A stretch of DNA of 64,000 nt, taken from Pseudomonadota bacterium (GTDB lineage Bacteria > Pseudomonadota > Gammaproteobacteria > Burkholderiales > Gallionellaceae). The notes below the pieces were generated by a model that saw only the letters and a program-made list of their open reading frames with translations, had not been told where the DNA came from and made no database searches. Below, piece after piece: positions 35,999 to 44,294 of this stretch (its first letter is position 1; each line of letters starts with the position of its first letter). A program made the translations under genes and the position numbers. The stretch lies in NCBI GenBank assembly GCA_021782365.1, contig JAJXVB010000001.1:62001-126000 (forward strand), written 5' to 3'.

Positions 35999-37320
35999 GC
36001 GGTTTCTCCATGGGCACCAAATCGACCATCGCGGCCGAGGCGGTTTATATCCGCGGCATACGCGCCAACCTGAGCCAGTTCATCCAGCAGGCGATCCAGG
36101 TCTTCTTCGTGGGGCTTGTGATCGGCATGGAGCGCAACGTGCTTCCCGTGCTGAGCGAGGACTTCGGCGTGCCCAAAGGCTCCTTCCTTTTCCTGATGTC
36201 CTTCGTCGTGTCGTTCGGCTTCGTCAAAGGGAGCCTTAATTTTGTCGCAGGTCGTCTGTCAGAGCGCATCGGGCGCAAGAAGGTGTTGCTGCTCGGATGG
36301 CTGGCCGCCTTGCCCATCCCCTTCATGATACTTTGCGCGCAGAGCTGGGGATGGATCGTCGCTGCCAACATCTTCCTCGGGATCAACCAGGGCTTCGCAT
36401 GGAGCATGACGGTGACCAGCAAGGTGGACATCACGAAGGCCGAGCAGCGCGGCTTTGCAACAGGTGTCAATGAATTCGCAGGATATGCCGCGGTGGGAAT
36501 AGGCGGGCTCGCCACCGGATACCTCGCTCAGCTCTATGGGCCGCGCGCAGCGCTTTTCGGCTTCACACTGGCCACGATTTTTCTCGCGGCAATGATTGCA
36601 TTCTTTTTTCTCAAGGAGACCCTGCCCTGGGCTAGGGCCGAAAGCCGCGAGCATGCAAACGGCAGCTATTCAGGGCGCCGCTTGCCCAAGGGAATCTCCG
36701 ATCATCCAGACACCTGGGAAGTGTTCACGCTGGTTTCCTTCAAACACCCGACCTTCAGGGCGCTATGCCAGGCGGGTGTTGCCAACAAGATTGCCGACGC
36801 ATTGCTCTGGGTACTGTTCCCTATTTATCTTCACGAAAAGGGGCTCGGACTGGTGCAGATCGGATGGGTCACCGCAGTCTACGGCATGGTGTGGGGCGCA
36901 TCACAGCTATTGACCGGCACGCTCTCCGACATCATCGGCCGCAAGGTCCCCATCGTCGCAGGCCTCTGGGTGCTGGCCGCAGGCATAGTTTCGGTCACTT
37001 TTGTACAAGGCATGACTGCATGGACCGTCTCTGCAGCGGTCATGGGGATAGGCATGGCCCTGCTCTATCCCAACCTCATCGCATCGGTCGCGGACATTTC
37101 GCATCCCAACTGGCGCAGCTCCGCCCTGGGCACCTACCGGTACTGGCGCGATACCGGATATGCGATAGGCGCCGTGCTGCTTGGATTCGTCGCCCAATGG
37201 GGCCACGACATATCGAAGGCGTTCTGGGTGACCGCCCTGATACTCATCGTATCGGGAATCCTGATGGCATTGGGCGCCTCGGAAACCCATCCGTCAAAGA
37301 ATGTTCATACTGTTTCCTAA
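35995..37320 (+). CDS. MFS transporter in sulfur module
   Basis: The 441-residue major facilitator protein has about 12 membrane helices and the motif between helices 2 and 3 (GRLSERIGRKKVLLLGW) with its repeat (TGTLSDIIGRKVPIVAG). The start overlaps the persulfide dioxygenase stop (ATGA); ATG 36010 is a second choice. Position suggests it exports or imports a product of the sulfur pathway such as sulfite, thiosulfate or a related anion. This is inference, since nothing in the sequence shows the substrate. It ends convergent to the GGDEF-EAL gene. Confidence 0.82.
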   Translation: MSGFSMGTKSTIAAEAVYIRGIRANLSQFIQQAIQVFFVGLVIGMERNVLPVLSEDFGVPKGSFLFLMSFVVSFGFVKGSLNFVAGRLSERIGRKKVLLLGWLAALPIPFMILCAQSWGWIVAANIFLGINQGFAWSMTVTSKVDITKAEQRGFATGVNEFAGYAAVGIGGLATGYLAQLYGPRAALFGFTLATIFLAAMIAFFFLKETLPWARAESREHANGSYSGRRLPKGISDHPDTWEVFTLVSFKHPTFRALCQAGVANKIADALLWVLFPIYLHEKGLGLVQIGWVTAVYGMVWGASQLLTGTLSDIIGRKVPIVAGLWVLAAGIVSVTFVQGMTAWTVSAAVMGIGMALLYPNLIASVADISHPNWRSSALGTYRYWRDTGYAIGAVLLGFVAQWGHDISKAFWVTALILIVSGILMALGASETHPSKNVHTVS

Positions 37321-37357
37321 AAGGAACCGCCGGTGAGATGGCCTCAGCTCAGGGCGC

Positions 37358-40300
37358 TCAAGAGAGGGCGAAGGACTCCGCCTGATCCTCCAGAAGCCGT
37401 TCGAAATCCTCTGCGGAAACAGGCGGCGAATAAAGGAAGCCCTGGGCAAAATCGCATCCTATCTGCAGCAGCAGATCCCGTTGCCTCTCGGTCTCGACTC
37501 CTTCTGCAACGACCTTCATCCCGAGCTTGTGCGCCATGACCACGATCGCCTCGCAAAGCGCAAGCTCGCTTGTTCCCGGCGCAAGATTCCTGACGAAGGA
37601 GCGATCGATCTTGAGGAAATCGATATCGAATTCCTTGAGATAGGACAGCGAGGAATAACCTGTTCCGAAATCGTCGATTGACACCTGGATGCCATCATCC
37701 CTGAATTCTAGAAGCTTCCTGTTGACCTGCGGTTCGGGGTCCAGCAACAGCCCTTCGGTGATTTCGACATATACCGCTTGACCGGGAACGCCAGCCATCC
37801 TGAGATATTCGTTCCACATCAGGGAATCCTTGCTGCGCATCTGCACTGGGGATTTGTTGATGCTGATCTGGAAGTCATGGAATTTTTCCCTCCAGGACTT
37901 GCATTGCTCTATGGCCTTCTTGAAGACCCAATCCCCAATCGGCACGATCAGCCCGGTTTCCTCGGCCAGCGGGATGAATTCGGCCGGGCTGATCATCCCG
38001 TGCGCGGGATGGAACCACCTTATCAATGCCTCGGCCTTGAAGATCTCTCCCGTTTTCATATCCACAATCGGCTGGTAGTAGACGAAGAATTGGCCCAGGC
38101 TCAGCGCAAGGCGCATGTCGTTGGCAAGGCGCAGCCGCTTTTGCGCCACCTCCTGCATTTCCCTCGTGAAATATCTGAAACGGTTGCGTCCGGCATTCTT
38201 TGCCGCATACATGGCCTGGTCCGCGCCCTTGATAAGGGCGTCCAGCTCATGAGAATCGTCAGGATAGATCGAGATGCCGATGCTTGCGGAAATGAATGCA
38301 TCCTCCCCCGTCAGCACGAAAGGTTCGGTCAGCCTGTCAATGATGTTCTGTGCTATCCGGTCGACGCCTGACAAATCCTCGAGGTCCGTCAAGATGACGA
38401 CGAACTCATCCCCTCCAAGGCGGGCAACGGTATCCGACTCACGCACCGAATCGAAGATACGGCGTGCCGCTTCGACCAGCAGCATGTCCCCCTTGTCGTG
38501 CCCCAGTGTGTCGTTGATCTCCTTGAACCTGTCAAGATCGATCAGCAGAAGGGCGAGCTTTCTGCCATTGCGATGGCTTTTCCTGGTCTCAAGCCCGAAC
38601 CGGTCGTAGAACATCTGGCGGTTTGGCAAACCGGTCAGCTGGTCATAATTCGCCTGCCGCCAGATCAGCTCCTCGGATTTCTTCTTCTCCGTGATGTCGG
38701 ACATCAAAGCGACATGCCGGTATACCTCTCCCGCATCATTCCTGATGGTATTGATGCTAAGCTGCATCGCGCGTTTTTCTCCATCCCGGCGCCTGTCCCA
38801 GACGACGCCATGCCAATAGCCGTCAAGGTTTATGCAGTGCCACATCGACTGGTAGAAATCCTTTTCATGATGGCCGGATGCGAAGATATTGGGATTTTTT
38901 CCCTTGACATCTTCCAGCCTGTATCCCGTTATATCGGTAAAGGCCGGATTGATCGCAATGATGCGGTTATCGGCATCTGTCACGAGCATCGCTTCGCTCG
39001 AGTTCTGGTAGACCAGCGACGCGAGCTGCATGGCCTCTTCGGCTTCCTTGCTGCCGGTCAGATCCGTGATGAACGCGAAAAATACTCTTTCCCCTTCCGT
39101 GCAGGAAACCGACACCCGTACCGGGAAAATGCTTCCATCTATTTTCCTGAGCCTGGTCTCGAAGTTCTCATGCCCCCCATTCCGGATAATGCTCTCGATC
39201 TTTGCAGACACGAGCTCCCTGCCATGATCTGCGTCAAGATCGTAGACATGTATTTTCAGCAGTTCATCCCGCATGAAGCCGGACATACGCACATAACTGT
39301 CATTGACTTCAAGAATCTTCCCAAGCTCATCGAACATCAGGAAACCATCTTCGGATGTTTCAATCGCCATGCGATAGTGGTATTCCTTCTCCAATACTGC
39401 AGCCTCGGCCAGTTTGCGCTCGTGTATATCCTGCTGCAGCAGGCGATTCGCATTCTGCAATTCCTCGGTCTGTCTACGAACTTCGGATTCCAGCAGATCC
39501 CTGTTCCCCCTGATGGATTGCGCCATCTTCGAGAACGAGTCGGACAGTTCGGAAATTTCTCCCATCCCTCGACCGGGGATCGAAATATCAAAATCTCCCC
39601 GGTTGATCTTCTCGACCGAATTTTTCAGCATGGAAATCGGAACCAATACCCACCGGTGTAGCGCAACGCCCATCAGGAAGAGTGAAATCAACAGCGCCAG
39701 GAAGAAATAGACCGGCAGCAACCCCATGTCTCTCGCGAAATTCAACTCGTGCGGGTTCATCAGGGTCAGGTCAAACCAGTCCACCTCCGGAAGGTAGGAT
39801 ATACCCAGCATGTATCTCGAACCCTGATACCGCACCCAGAGGGTTTTTACTTTCTCGGGGGATCGCTTCGCCTCGCGCAAAGCCTTGTCTATCTCTTTGA
39901 GATCATCTGGATCCTTGATCAACACATCCAGCCTGACATGCTCCTTGGCTTGTTTCGCAACGCCCATATAGTCGATGAGCTTCGGATCACCGTGAAGCTG
40001 GATGGCCATGTTCCTGTCGACAAAAAGGTTCACGATGCCCTTTTGTGGAATGCTTACCGTACGCTTCAGAAAATCAGTCAGGTCGATGCCGGTTCCGACG
40101 ATCCCCAGTGTCTCATTTCCATGCCTGATCAGTGTGTTGATCCAGACCTTGGTTATCCCAAGATGCACGTCCGGATCCACGTTCAGCTGATACGCCCTGC
40201 CATCCTTCAATGTGGCATAAAACCAGCGATCATTGGGGTTGTTCGTGCTAAGGACGTAGCGCACTCCCCCATTCCGGTTCTCATTACTGGAATCTGCAAA

Positions 40301-40648
40301 ATAATAATCTCCGCTGCTTGCGATTGCCGCAAAGTCACTATGGTCGCTGAAAAGGGTGCGGTATCGTTCCATCGCATCCAATCCCCGCTTCCTTGCGGCA
40401 GGGTTGGCCTCGTCCAAGGCAAATGCGATGATGTCGGGGTCGGAAGCCATTTTCCTGGCAAGCGCGATCTCATTGATGAGTGGCACCAGCGTGCGGTTCT
40501 TGTCCGCCTGGACCTGCCTTTCCGCAAACTGCCTGCCCCATCCCTGGTTCAGGTTATCCAGCATCTGCCTTGCAAGGACGAACACGACCAGCATGAATCC
40601 CAGGAAAATCAGCGAGGTCAGAAGGAGAAAGCGATTCCTGAGCCTCAT
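37358..40648 (-). CDS. Cache-HAMP-PAS-PAS-GGDEF-EAL cyclic-di-GMP protein
   Basis: The 1096-residue membrane protein has an N-terminal membrane helix (6-26), a large periplasmic Cache-type sensing domain (about 30-305), a second helix (310-330), HAMP, a coiled coil, two PAS domains (about 420-650), then GGDEF (intact motif at 745-749, with an RESD inhibitory site five residues before) and EAL (EAL at 873-875; catalytic INKS, VEITEG, DDFGTG, KIDRSF and VAEGVET all present). Both synthesis and breakdown of c-di-GMP are possible. The periplasmic ligand is unknown. Convergent with the MFS gene. Confidence 0.94.
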   Translation of the reverse strand: MRLRNRFLLLTSLIFLGFMLVVFVLARQMLDNLNQGWGRQFAERQVQADKNRTLVPLINEIALARKMASDPDIIAFALDEANPAARKRGLDAMERYRTLFSDHSDFAAIASSGDYYFADSSNENRNGGVRYVLSTNNPNDRWFYATLKDGRAYQLNVDPDVHLGITKVWINTLIRHGNETLGIVGTGIDLTDFLKRTVSIPQKGIVNLFVDRNMAIQLHGDPKLIDYMGVAKQAKEHVRLDVLIKDPDDLKEIDKALREAKRSPEKVKTLWVRYQGSRYMLGISYLPEVDWFDLTLMNPHELNFARDMGLLPVYFFLALLISLFLMGVALHRWVLVPISMLKNSVEKINRGDFDISIPGRGMGEISELSDSFSKMAQSIRGNRDLLESEVRRQTEELQNANRLLQQDIHERKLAEAAVLEKEYHYRMAIETSEDGFLMFDELGKILEVNDSYVRMSGFMRDELLKIHVYDLDADHGRELVSAKIESIIRNGGHENFETRLRKIDGSIFPVRVSVSCTEGERVFFAFITDLTGSKEAEEAMQLASLVYQNSSEAMLVTDADNRIIAINPAFTDITGYRLEDVKGKNPNIFASGHHEKDFYQSMWHCINLDGYWHGVVWDRRRDGEKRAMQLSINTIRNDAGEVYRHVALMSDITEKKKSEELIWRQANYDQLTGLPNRQMFYDRFGLETRKSHRNGRKLALLLIDLDRFKEINDTLGHDKGDMLLVEAARRIFDSVRESDTVARLGGDEFVVILTDLEDLSGVDRIAQNIIDRLTEPFVLTGEDAFISASIGISIYPDDSHELDALIKGADQAMYAAKNAGRNRFRYFTREMQEVAQKRLRLANDMRLALSLGQFFVYYQPIVDMKTGEIFKAEALIRWFHPAHGMISPAEFIPLAEETGLIVPIGDWVFKKAIEQCKSWREKFHDFQISINKSPVQMRSKDSLMWNEYLRMAGVPGQAVYVEITEGLLLDPEPQVNRKLLEFRDDGIQVSIDDFGTGYSSLSYLKEFDIDFLKIDRSFVRNLAPGTSELALCEAIVVMAHKLGMKVVAEGVETERQRDLLLQIGCDFAQGFLYSPPVSAEDFERLLEDQAESFALS

Positions 40649-40988
40649 GCTTCAGTCCACTCCTGCAGCAATGCCGTTCTGCCGCATTTCATGAAAAAAT
40701 GACCATAGATACAACTTACAAATGAAGTTCAACAAGATGCCCATGAAAACCAGGCGCATGACGAATGGGCCTTACACTGTCTGAATGGATTTTTTCACAG
40801 CGCATAAAATGTTTGACAGGAAGCCCTCTTTTGACATGGTGCAGTTCTTCAGATCCTTATTACACCTACCGGAAGAAAGGATATCACAAAGCGCTGCTGT
40901 TGCGCGAAACTTCAAACCTTGAAATTTTCATCGCCGCATGCACCAAAGTCGAAGGTGAAGCAGTATTATGTTCGTATCTGAAGGAAGA
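40649..40988. other. 340-base non-coding spacer
   Basis: This stretch separates the start of the GGDEF-EAL gene from the tRNA-His 3' end. It contains the AGGAG-like site of the GGDEF-EAL gene near 40660 and AT-rich DNA that may hold its promoter. No convincing gene, repeat or strong terminator for the tRNA operon is seen; ORFs here are short or run into the tRNAs. Confidence 0.5.
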
Positions 40989-41065
40989 TGGGGTGGCTGA
41001 TGGGACTCGAACCCACGACAACAGGGATCACAACCCTGGACTCTACCAACTGAGCTACAGCCACC
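40989..41065 (-). tRNA. tRNA-His (GTG)
   Basis: The sequence folds as a complete tRNA with CCA encoded. The anticodon loop TTGTGAT gives GTG, reading His codons. The extra G at position -1 (41065), pairing with C73, is present as expected for tRNA-His. Last of three tandem tRNAs. Confidence 0.97.
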
Positions 41066-41073
41066 ATTGACTC

Positions 41074-41150
41074 TGGCGTGCCCGACAGGAATCGAACCTG
41101 TAACCCCCAGCTTAGAAGGCTGGTGCTCTATCCGGTTGAGCTACGGGCAC
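41074..41150 (-). tRNA. tRNA-Arg (TCT)
   Basis: Complete 77-base tRNA with encoded CCA. The anticodon loop CTTCTAA gives TCT, reading AGA/AGG arginine codons. The T-arm GGTTCGATTCC is canonical. Eight bases separate it from tRNA-His. Confidence 0.97.
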
Positions 41151-41173
41151 AATTCATCGGCAACCAAAAAACC

Positions 41174-41250
41174 TGGTCGGGGTGGAGAGATTCGAACTCC
41201 CGACATCCTGCTCCCAAAGCAGGCGCGCTACCAGGCTACGCTACACCCCG
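41174..41250 (-). tRNA. tRNA-Pro (TGG)
   Basis: Complete 77-base tRNA with encoded CCA. The anticodon loop TTTGGGA gives TGG, reading proline CCN codons. First of the three tandem tRNAs, 23 bases from tRNA-Arg. Confidence 0.97.
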
Positions 41251-41260
41251 AAGGCTGCGC

Positions 41261-41288
41261 ATTATACAGACCCAAGCGACGAAATCAA
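41261..41288 (-). promoter_or_regulatory. promoter of the tRNA-Pro-Arg-His operon
   Basis: On the minus strand TTGATT (41288-41283) and TATAAT (41266-41261) are 16 bases apart. The -10 is a perfect match. A GC-rich discriminator (GCGCAGCC) follows, as in stringently controlled stable-RNA promoters. The mature tRNA-Pro starts 10 bases after the -10. The tRNAs therefore need not depend on read-through from pgsA. Confidence 0.7.
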
Positions 41289-41296
41289 CGCCGATT

Positions 41297-41863
41297 TCAT
41301 ATTTCTTTGAGCCTCTGCATCGCAACCATCAGATAGTACCCCATGGACCAAAGCGTGAGCAGCGCGGCGAGATAAAGCAGCAGCGAGCCGACCGCCTGGC
41401 AATCCACATTCAGAATTTTTTCGTGATAAAGCAGCATCCCGATCGCGACCATCTGGAAGCTGGTCTTGACCTTGCCCAGCATGGAGACCGCTGTGCTCTT
41501 GCTCTCACCCACTTTGGCCATCCATTCGCGCAGCGCCGAGATGGTGATCTCGCGGCCTATGATGATGAAGGCGATGATCGCATCGGCGCGCTCCAGCTTG
41601 ACAAGCAGGATCAGCGCCGCGGCCACCATCAGCTTGTCGGCGACAGGATCCAGGAATGCCCCGAATGCGGAGGACTGATTCAGTCTGCGGGCAAGATATC
41701 CGTCGAGCCAGTCTGTTGCGGAGGCCAGCACGAACACGCCTGTTGCGACCAGGTTCTTGGAATGCAGGGAGAGCGTGCTGTCGGACAGATAAAACGCCGC
41801 GACGAAAACCGGTATGAGGACTATCCTGAACCAGGTGAGCAGATTGGGGATGTTGATCTTCAT
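41297..41863 (-). CDS. pgsA: CDP-diacylglycerol--glycerol-3-phosphate 3-phosphatidyltransferase
   Basis: PgsA makes phosphatidylglycerol phosphate, the committed step to phosphatidylglycerol and cardiolipin. The 188-residue membrane protein has the full CDP-alcohol phosphotransferase motif: Asp51, Asp54, Gly55, Ala58, Arg59, Gly68, Asp72 and Asp76. Five to six membrane helices are seen. It follows uvrC by five bases, the same order as in E. coli, and is itself followed by tRNA genes. Confidence 0.95.
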   Translation of the reverse strand: MKINIPNLLTWFRIVLIPVFVAAFYLSDSTLSLHSKNLVATGVFVLASATDWLDGYLARRLNQSSAFGAFLDPVADKLMVAAALILLVKLERADAIIAFIIIGREITISALREWMAKVGESKSTAVSMLGKVKTSFQMVAIGMLLYHEKILNVDCQAVGSLLLYLAALLTLWSMGYYLMVAMQRLKEI

Positions 41864-41868
41864 GCCCG

Positions 41869-43668
41869 TCAGTGTAGCTGCTGATAAATCCTTGTAGCAA
41901 GCGATTTGCTGATCCCCTCGACCTGACAGAGCTGCTCTATGCTGGCCTTGGCGATTTCCCGCATGCCGCCGAAATGGGTCAACAGGCTGCGCCTGCGCTT
42001 GTCCCCTATCCCGCTGATTTCCTCGAGGCTGGATGCGACCCGCGCCTTTCCGCGCCTGGCCCTGTGGCCCGTGATCGCAAATCGATGCGCCTCGTCCCTT
42101 ATCGTCTGGATAAGGTGCAACGCAGGATCGTCCGGCGCCATGCGCTTCGATGTGCCATCGGGAAAGATCAGCTGCTCCATGCCCGCCTTTCTTTCGACTC
42201 CCTTGGCGACACCCACCATGGGCACTGAAAAATTCAATTCCTTCATCACCTGCATTGCGCTGTGCAACTGCCCCAATCCGCCGTCTATCAGCAACAGGTC
42301 CGGGCTCACCCCCTTGCCCTCGGAGATCTTCTGATAGCGGCGCATCAATGCCTGCCGCATCGCGGCATAATCATCCCCTTCGGTGATGCCGCTGATGTTG
42401 TAGCGGCGATACTGAGCAGGGCGCATTTCCATGTCGTCGTAGACCACGCAGGATGCGACCGTCGCCTCGCCCATGGTATGGCTGATGTCGAAGCATTCGA
42501 TGCGCTGAAGTTCTTCCATTTCGAGAAAGTTTCGCAGCCTGTCCAGACGCAGCTTCTCCCCTCCCTGCTGCACCAATCTTTGACCCAGCGCAAGTTCGGC
42601 ATTGCGCGTTCCCATCTCGAGCCACTGGCGGCGCGATCCTTGTGAGGCCTTGATGATCCTGACCTGACGCCCCGCCTGTTCGGTCAACAGTCCGGCCAGC
42701 GCCTCGTCCTTGCATTCCGCCGCCAGAATGATCAGCGGAGGAACTGCGCGATCGAGATAATGCTGCGCGATGAAGGCCTCAATGATTTCGTCAGGGGAAA
42801 GCCCTTCCGCATGTTCGGGGAAGAAGCTCTTGTCGCCAAGATGCCTGCCGCCGCGAACCATCGCGAGATTCACGCACACCATGCCGTTTTGCATCGCAAG
42901 GGCGATGATGTCCGCATCCGTCGTCCCTCCCGTGGACTCGACGAATTGCTTCTGCTGCACGGTATGCAGGGCCCTCAGCTGATCTCGCAGCACGGCGGCC
43001 TGCTCGTAATTCAAGGCATCTGCAGCCTTTGCCATCGCGTCTTGCAGCATGCGTTCGACTTCCTGATGCCTGCCTTCCAAGAGAAGCTCAGCGCGCTGCG
43101 CATCGAAGCGGTAGTCCTCTTCGGAAATCAGATTGACACAGGGTGCGGTACAGCGATTGATCTGATGCAGAAGACAGGGGCGCGTGCGGTTTTTGAACAC
43201 GCTTTCCTCGCAGGTGCGAAGGCGGAATATCTTCTGCAGCAGCGCGATCGATTCCTTCGCCGCATAGACATTCGGATAAGGGCCGAAATGCTGGTGCTGT
43301 CTGTTTGGCGTGCCTCTGAAATAGGTGAGCCTGGGAAATTTGTCTCCCGTCAGGACGATATAAGGATAGGACTTGTCGTCGCGGAACAGGATGTTGTAGC
43401 GGGGCTTCAACGACTTGATCAGGTTGTTCTCGAGCAGCAGCGCCTCGGCCTCAGAGCGCGTCACCGTGGTCTCTATCCGCGCAATGTGCGAGACCATCAT
43501 GCTGATGCGCGGCGAGACATGGCTCTTCTGGAAATACGATGAGACGCGTTTCTTCAGCTGATTGGCCTTGCCGACATAGAGCAACGTTCCCTGCTCGTCG
43601 TAGTAGCGGTACACGCCGGGCAGCAATGGCAGGCTGTCCAGGATGGGCTTGGGGTCAAACTTTTCCAA
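41869..43668 (-). CDS. uvrC: excinuclease ABC subunit C
   Basis: UvrC makes both incisions in nucleotide excision repair. The 599-residue protein has the N-terminal GIY-YIG nuclease domain (LPGVYRYYDEQGTLLYVGKANQLKKRVSSYF), a Cys-containing region (CEESVFKNRTRPCLLHQINRCTAPC), the UVR domain that binds UvrB (AADALNYEQAAVLRDQLRAL), the RNase H-like domain (IECFDISHTMGEATVASCVV, LLIDGGLGQL) and C-terminal helix-hairpin-helix motifs. Slightly shorter than E. coli (610). Its start overlaps the upstream uracil-DNA glycosylase gene by 14 bases. Confidence 0.96.
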   Translation of the reverse strand: MEKFDPKPILDSLPLLPGVYRYYDEQGTLLYVGKANQLKKRVSSYFQKSHVSPRISMMVSHIARIETTVTRSEAEALLLENNLIKSLKPRYNILFRDDKSYPYIVLTGDKFPRLTYFRGTPNRQHQHFGPYPNVYAAKESIALLQKIFRLRTCEESVFKNRTRPCLLHQINRCTAPCVNLISEEDYRFDAQRAELLLEGRHQEVERMLQDAMAKAADALNYEQAAVLRDQLRALHTVQQKQFVESTGGTTDADIIALAMQNGMVCVNLAMVRGGRHLGDKSFFPEHAEGLSPDEIIEAFIAQHYLDRAVPPLIILAAECKDEALAGLLTEQAGRQVRIIKASQGSRRQWLEMGTRNAELALGQRLVQQGGEKLRLDRLRNFLEMEELQRIECFDISHTMGEATVASCVVYDDMEMRPAQYRRYNISGITEGDDYAAMRQALMRRYQKISEGKGVSPDLLLIDGGLGQLHSAMQVMKELNFSVPMVGVAKGVERKAGMEQLIFPDGTSKRMAPDDPALHLIQTIRDEAHRFAITGHRARRGKARVASSLEEISGIGDKRRRSLLTHFGGMREIAKASIEQLCQVEGISKSLATRIYQQLH

Positions 43669-44293
43669 GATGAGAAGCGATGGAGGCGATCACGGAATCG
43701 AACATATCTGACGTCAGTCGTCTGGTCTGCGTGTTGTAGCGGCTGCAGTGATAGCTGTCAAAAAGTTCGATGCCATTGGGAAGGCCATGCCTTGCCCCAT
43801 GGGAGAATGCGTAATCCGCCTTGCGCAGCTTCAGCGCCCCGAGCACCGCCTGATGGGCGATCGTGCCAAGCGCCAGCACCGCCTTGGGCAGCATCGAGAG
43901 CTCATCGGCAAGATAGCCGTTGCAGGTCTTGATCTCGACTGGCAATGGCTTGTTCTGCGGAGGCAGACAACGCACTGCGTTGGCGATGCGGCAATCAACA
44001 AGCCTTAGGTTTGAATTGGCATTGCCATCGGCATCGAGAGGCTCCGGAGAAGTGGCAAAGCCATGCCTGTATAGCGTGCCATAGAGCAGATTGCCTGCAT
44101 AATCCCCCGTGAAGGGGCGGCCCGTGCGATTCGCGCCGTGCATGCCGGGCGCCAGTCCCACGATCAGAAACCTGCTTCCTTCATTGCCGAAAGAGGTGAC
44201 AGGGCGCGCGTGGTATTCAGGGTACTGTGCTCCCACTTCATCCAAAAAACCGGCCAGCCGGTCGCAGCGTCGGCAATCCAGGGTAAAACCCAT
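43655..44293 (-). CDS. uracil-DNA glycosylase family 5 (UdgB-like)
   Basis: The 212-residue protein matches iron-sulfur uracil-DNA glycosylases. The active-site segment is GLAPGMHGANRTGRPFTGDYAG; family 5 lacks the catalytic polar residue used in other families, which fits here. Four cysteines (Cys7, Cys10, Cys109, Cys124) are placed to hold a [4Fe-4S] cluster. It removes uracil and other deaminated bases from DNA. I start at MGFTLDCRRC because GGGAAG precedes it; ATG 44317 would overlap the neighbouring gene. Its end overlaps uvrC, joining base- and nucleotide-excision repair genes. Confidence 0.9.
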   Translation of the reverse strand: MGFTLDCRRCDRLAGFLDEVGAQYPEYHARPVTSFGNEGSRFLIVGLAPGMHGANRTGRPFTGDYAGNLLYGTLYRHGFATSPEPLDADGNANSNLRLVDCRIANAVRCLPPQNKPLPVEIKTCNGYLADELSMLPKAVLALGTIAHQAVLGALKLRKADYAFSHGARHGLPNGIELFDSYHCSRYNTQTRRLTSDMFDSVIASIASHLGKV

Positions 44294-44294
44294 G

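Noticed and set aside
38498..39661. 387-aa ORF antisense to the Cache-GGDEF-EAL gene
   Set aside because: Lies wholly within a gene with intact domains on the other strand; composition is that of a GC-rich shadow frame.
40900..40925. TTCAA/TTGAA hairpin as terminator of the tRNA operon
   Set aside because: Five-base A/T-rich stem about 65 bases past the last tRNA, with no T-run on the minus strand.
40765..41336. Two plus-strand ORFs over the tRNA genes (40765-41070 and 41067-41336)
   Set aside because: Their translations (GTRTHDNRDHNPGLYQLSYS, CPTGIEPVTPSL) are the usual false proteins read from the antisense strand of tRNAs.
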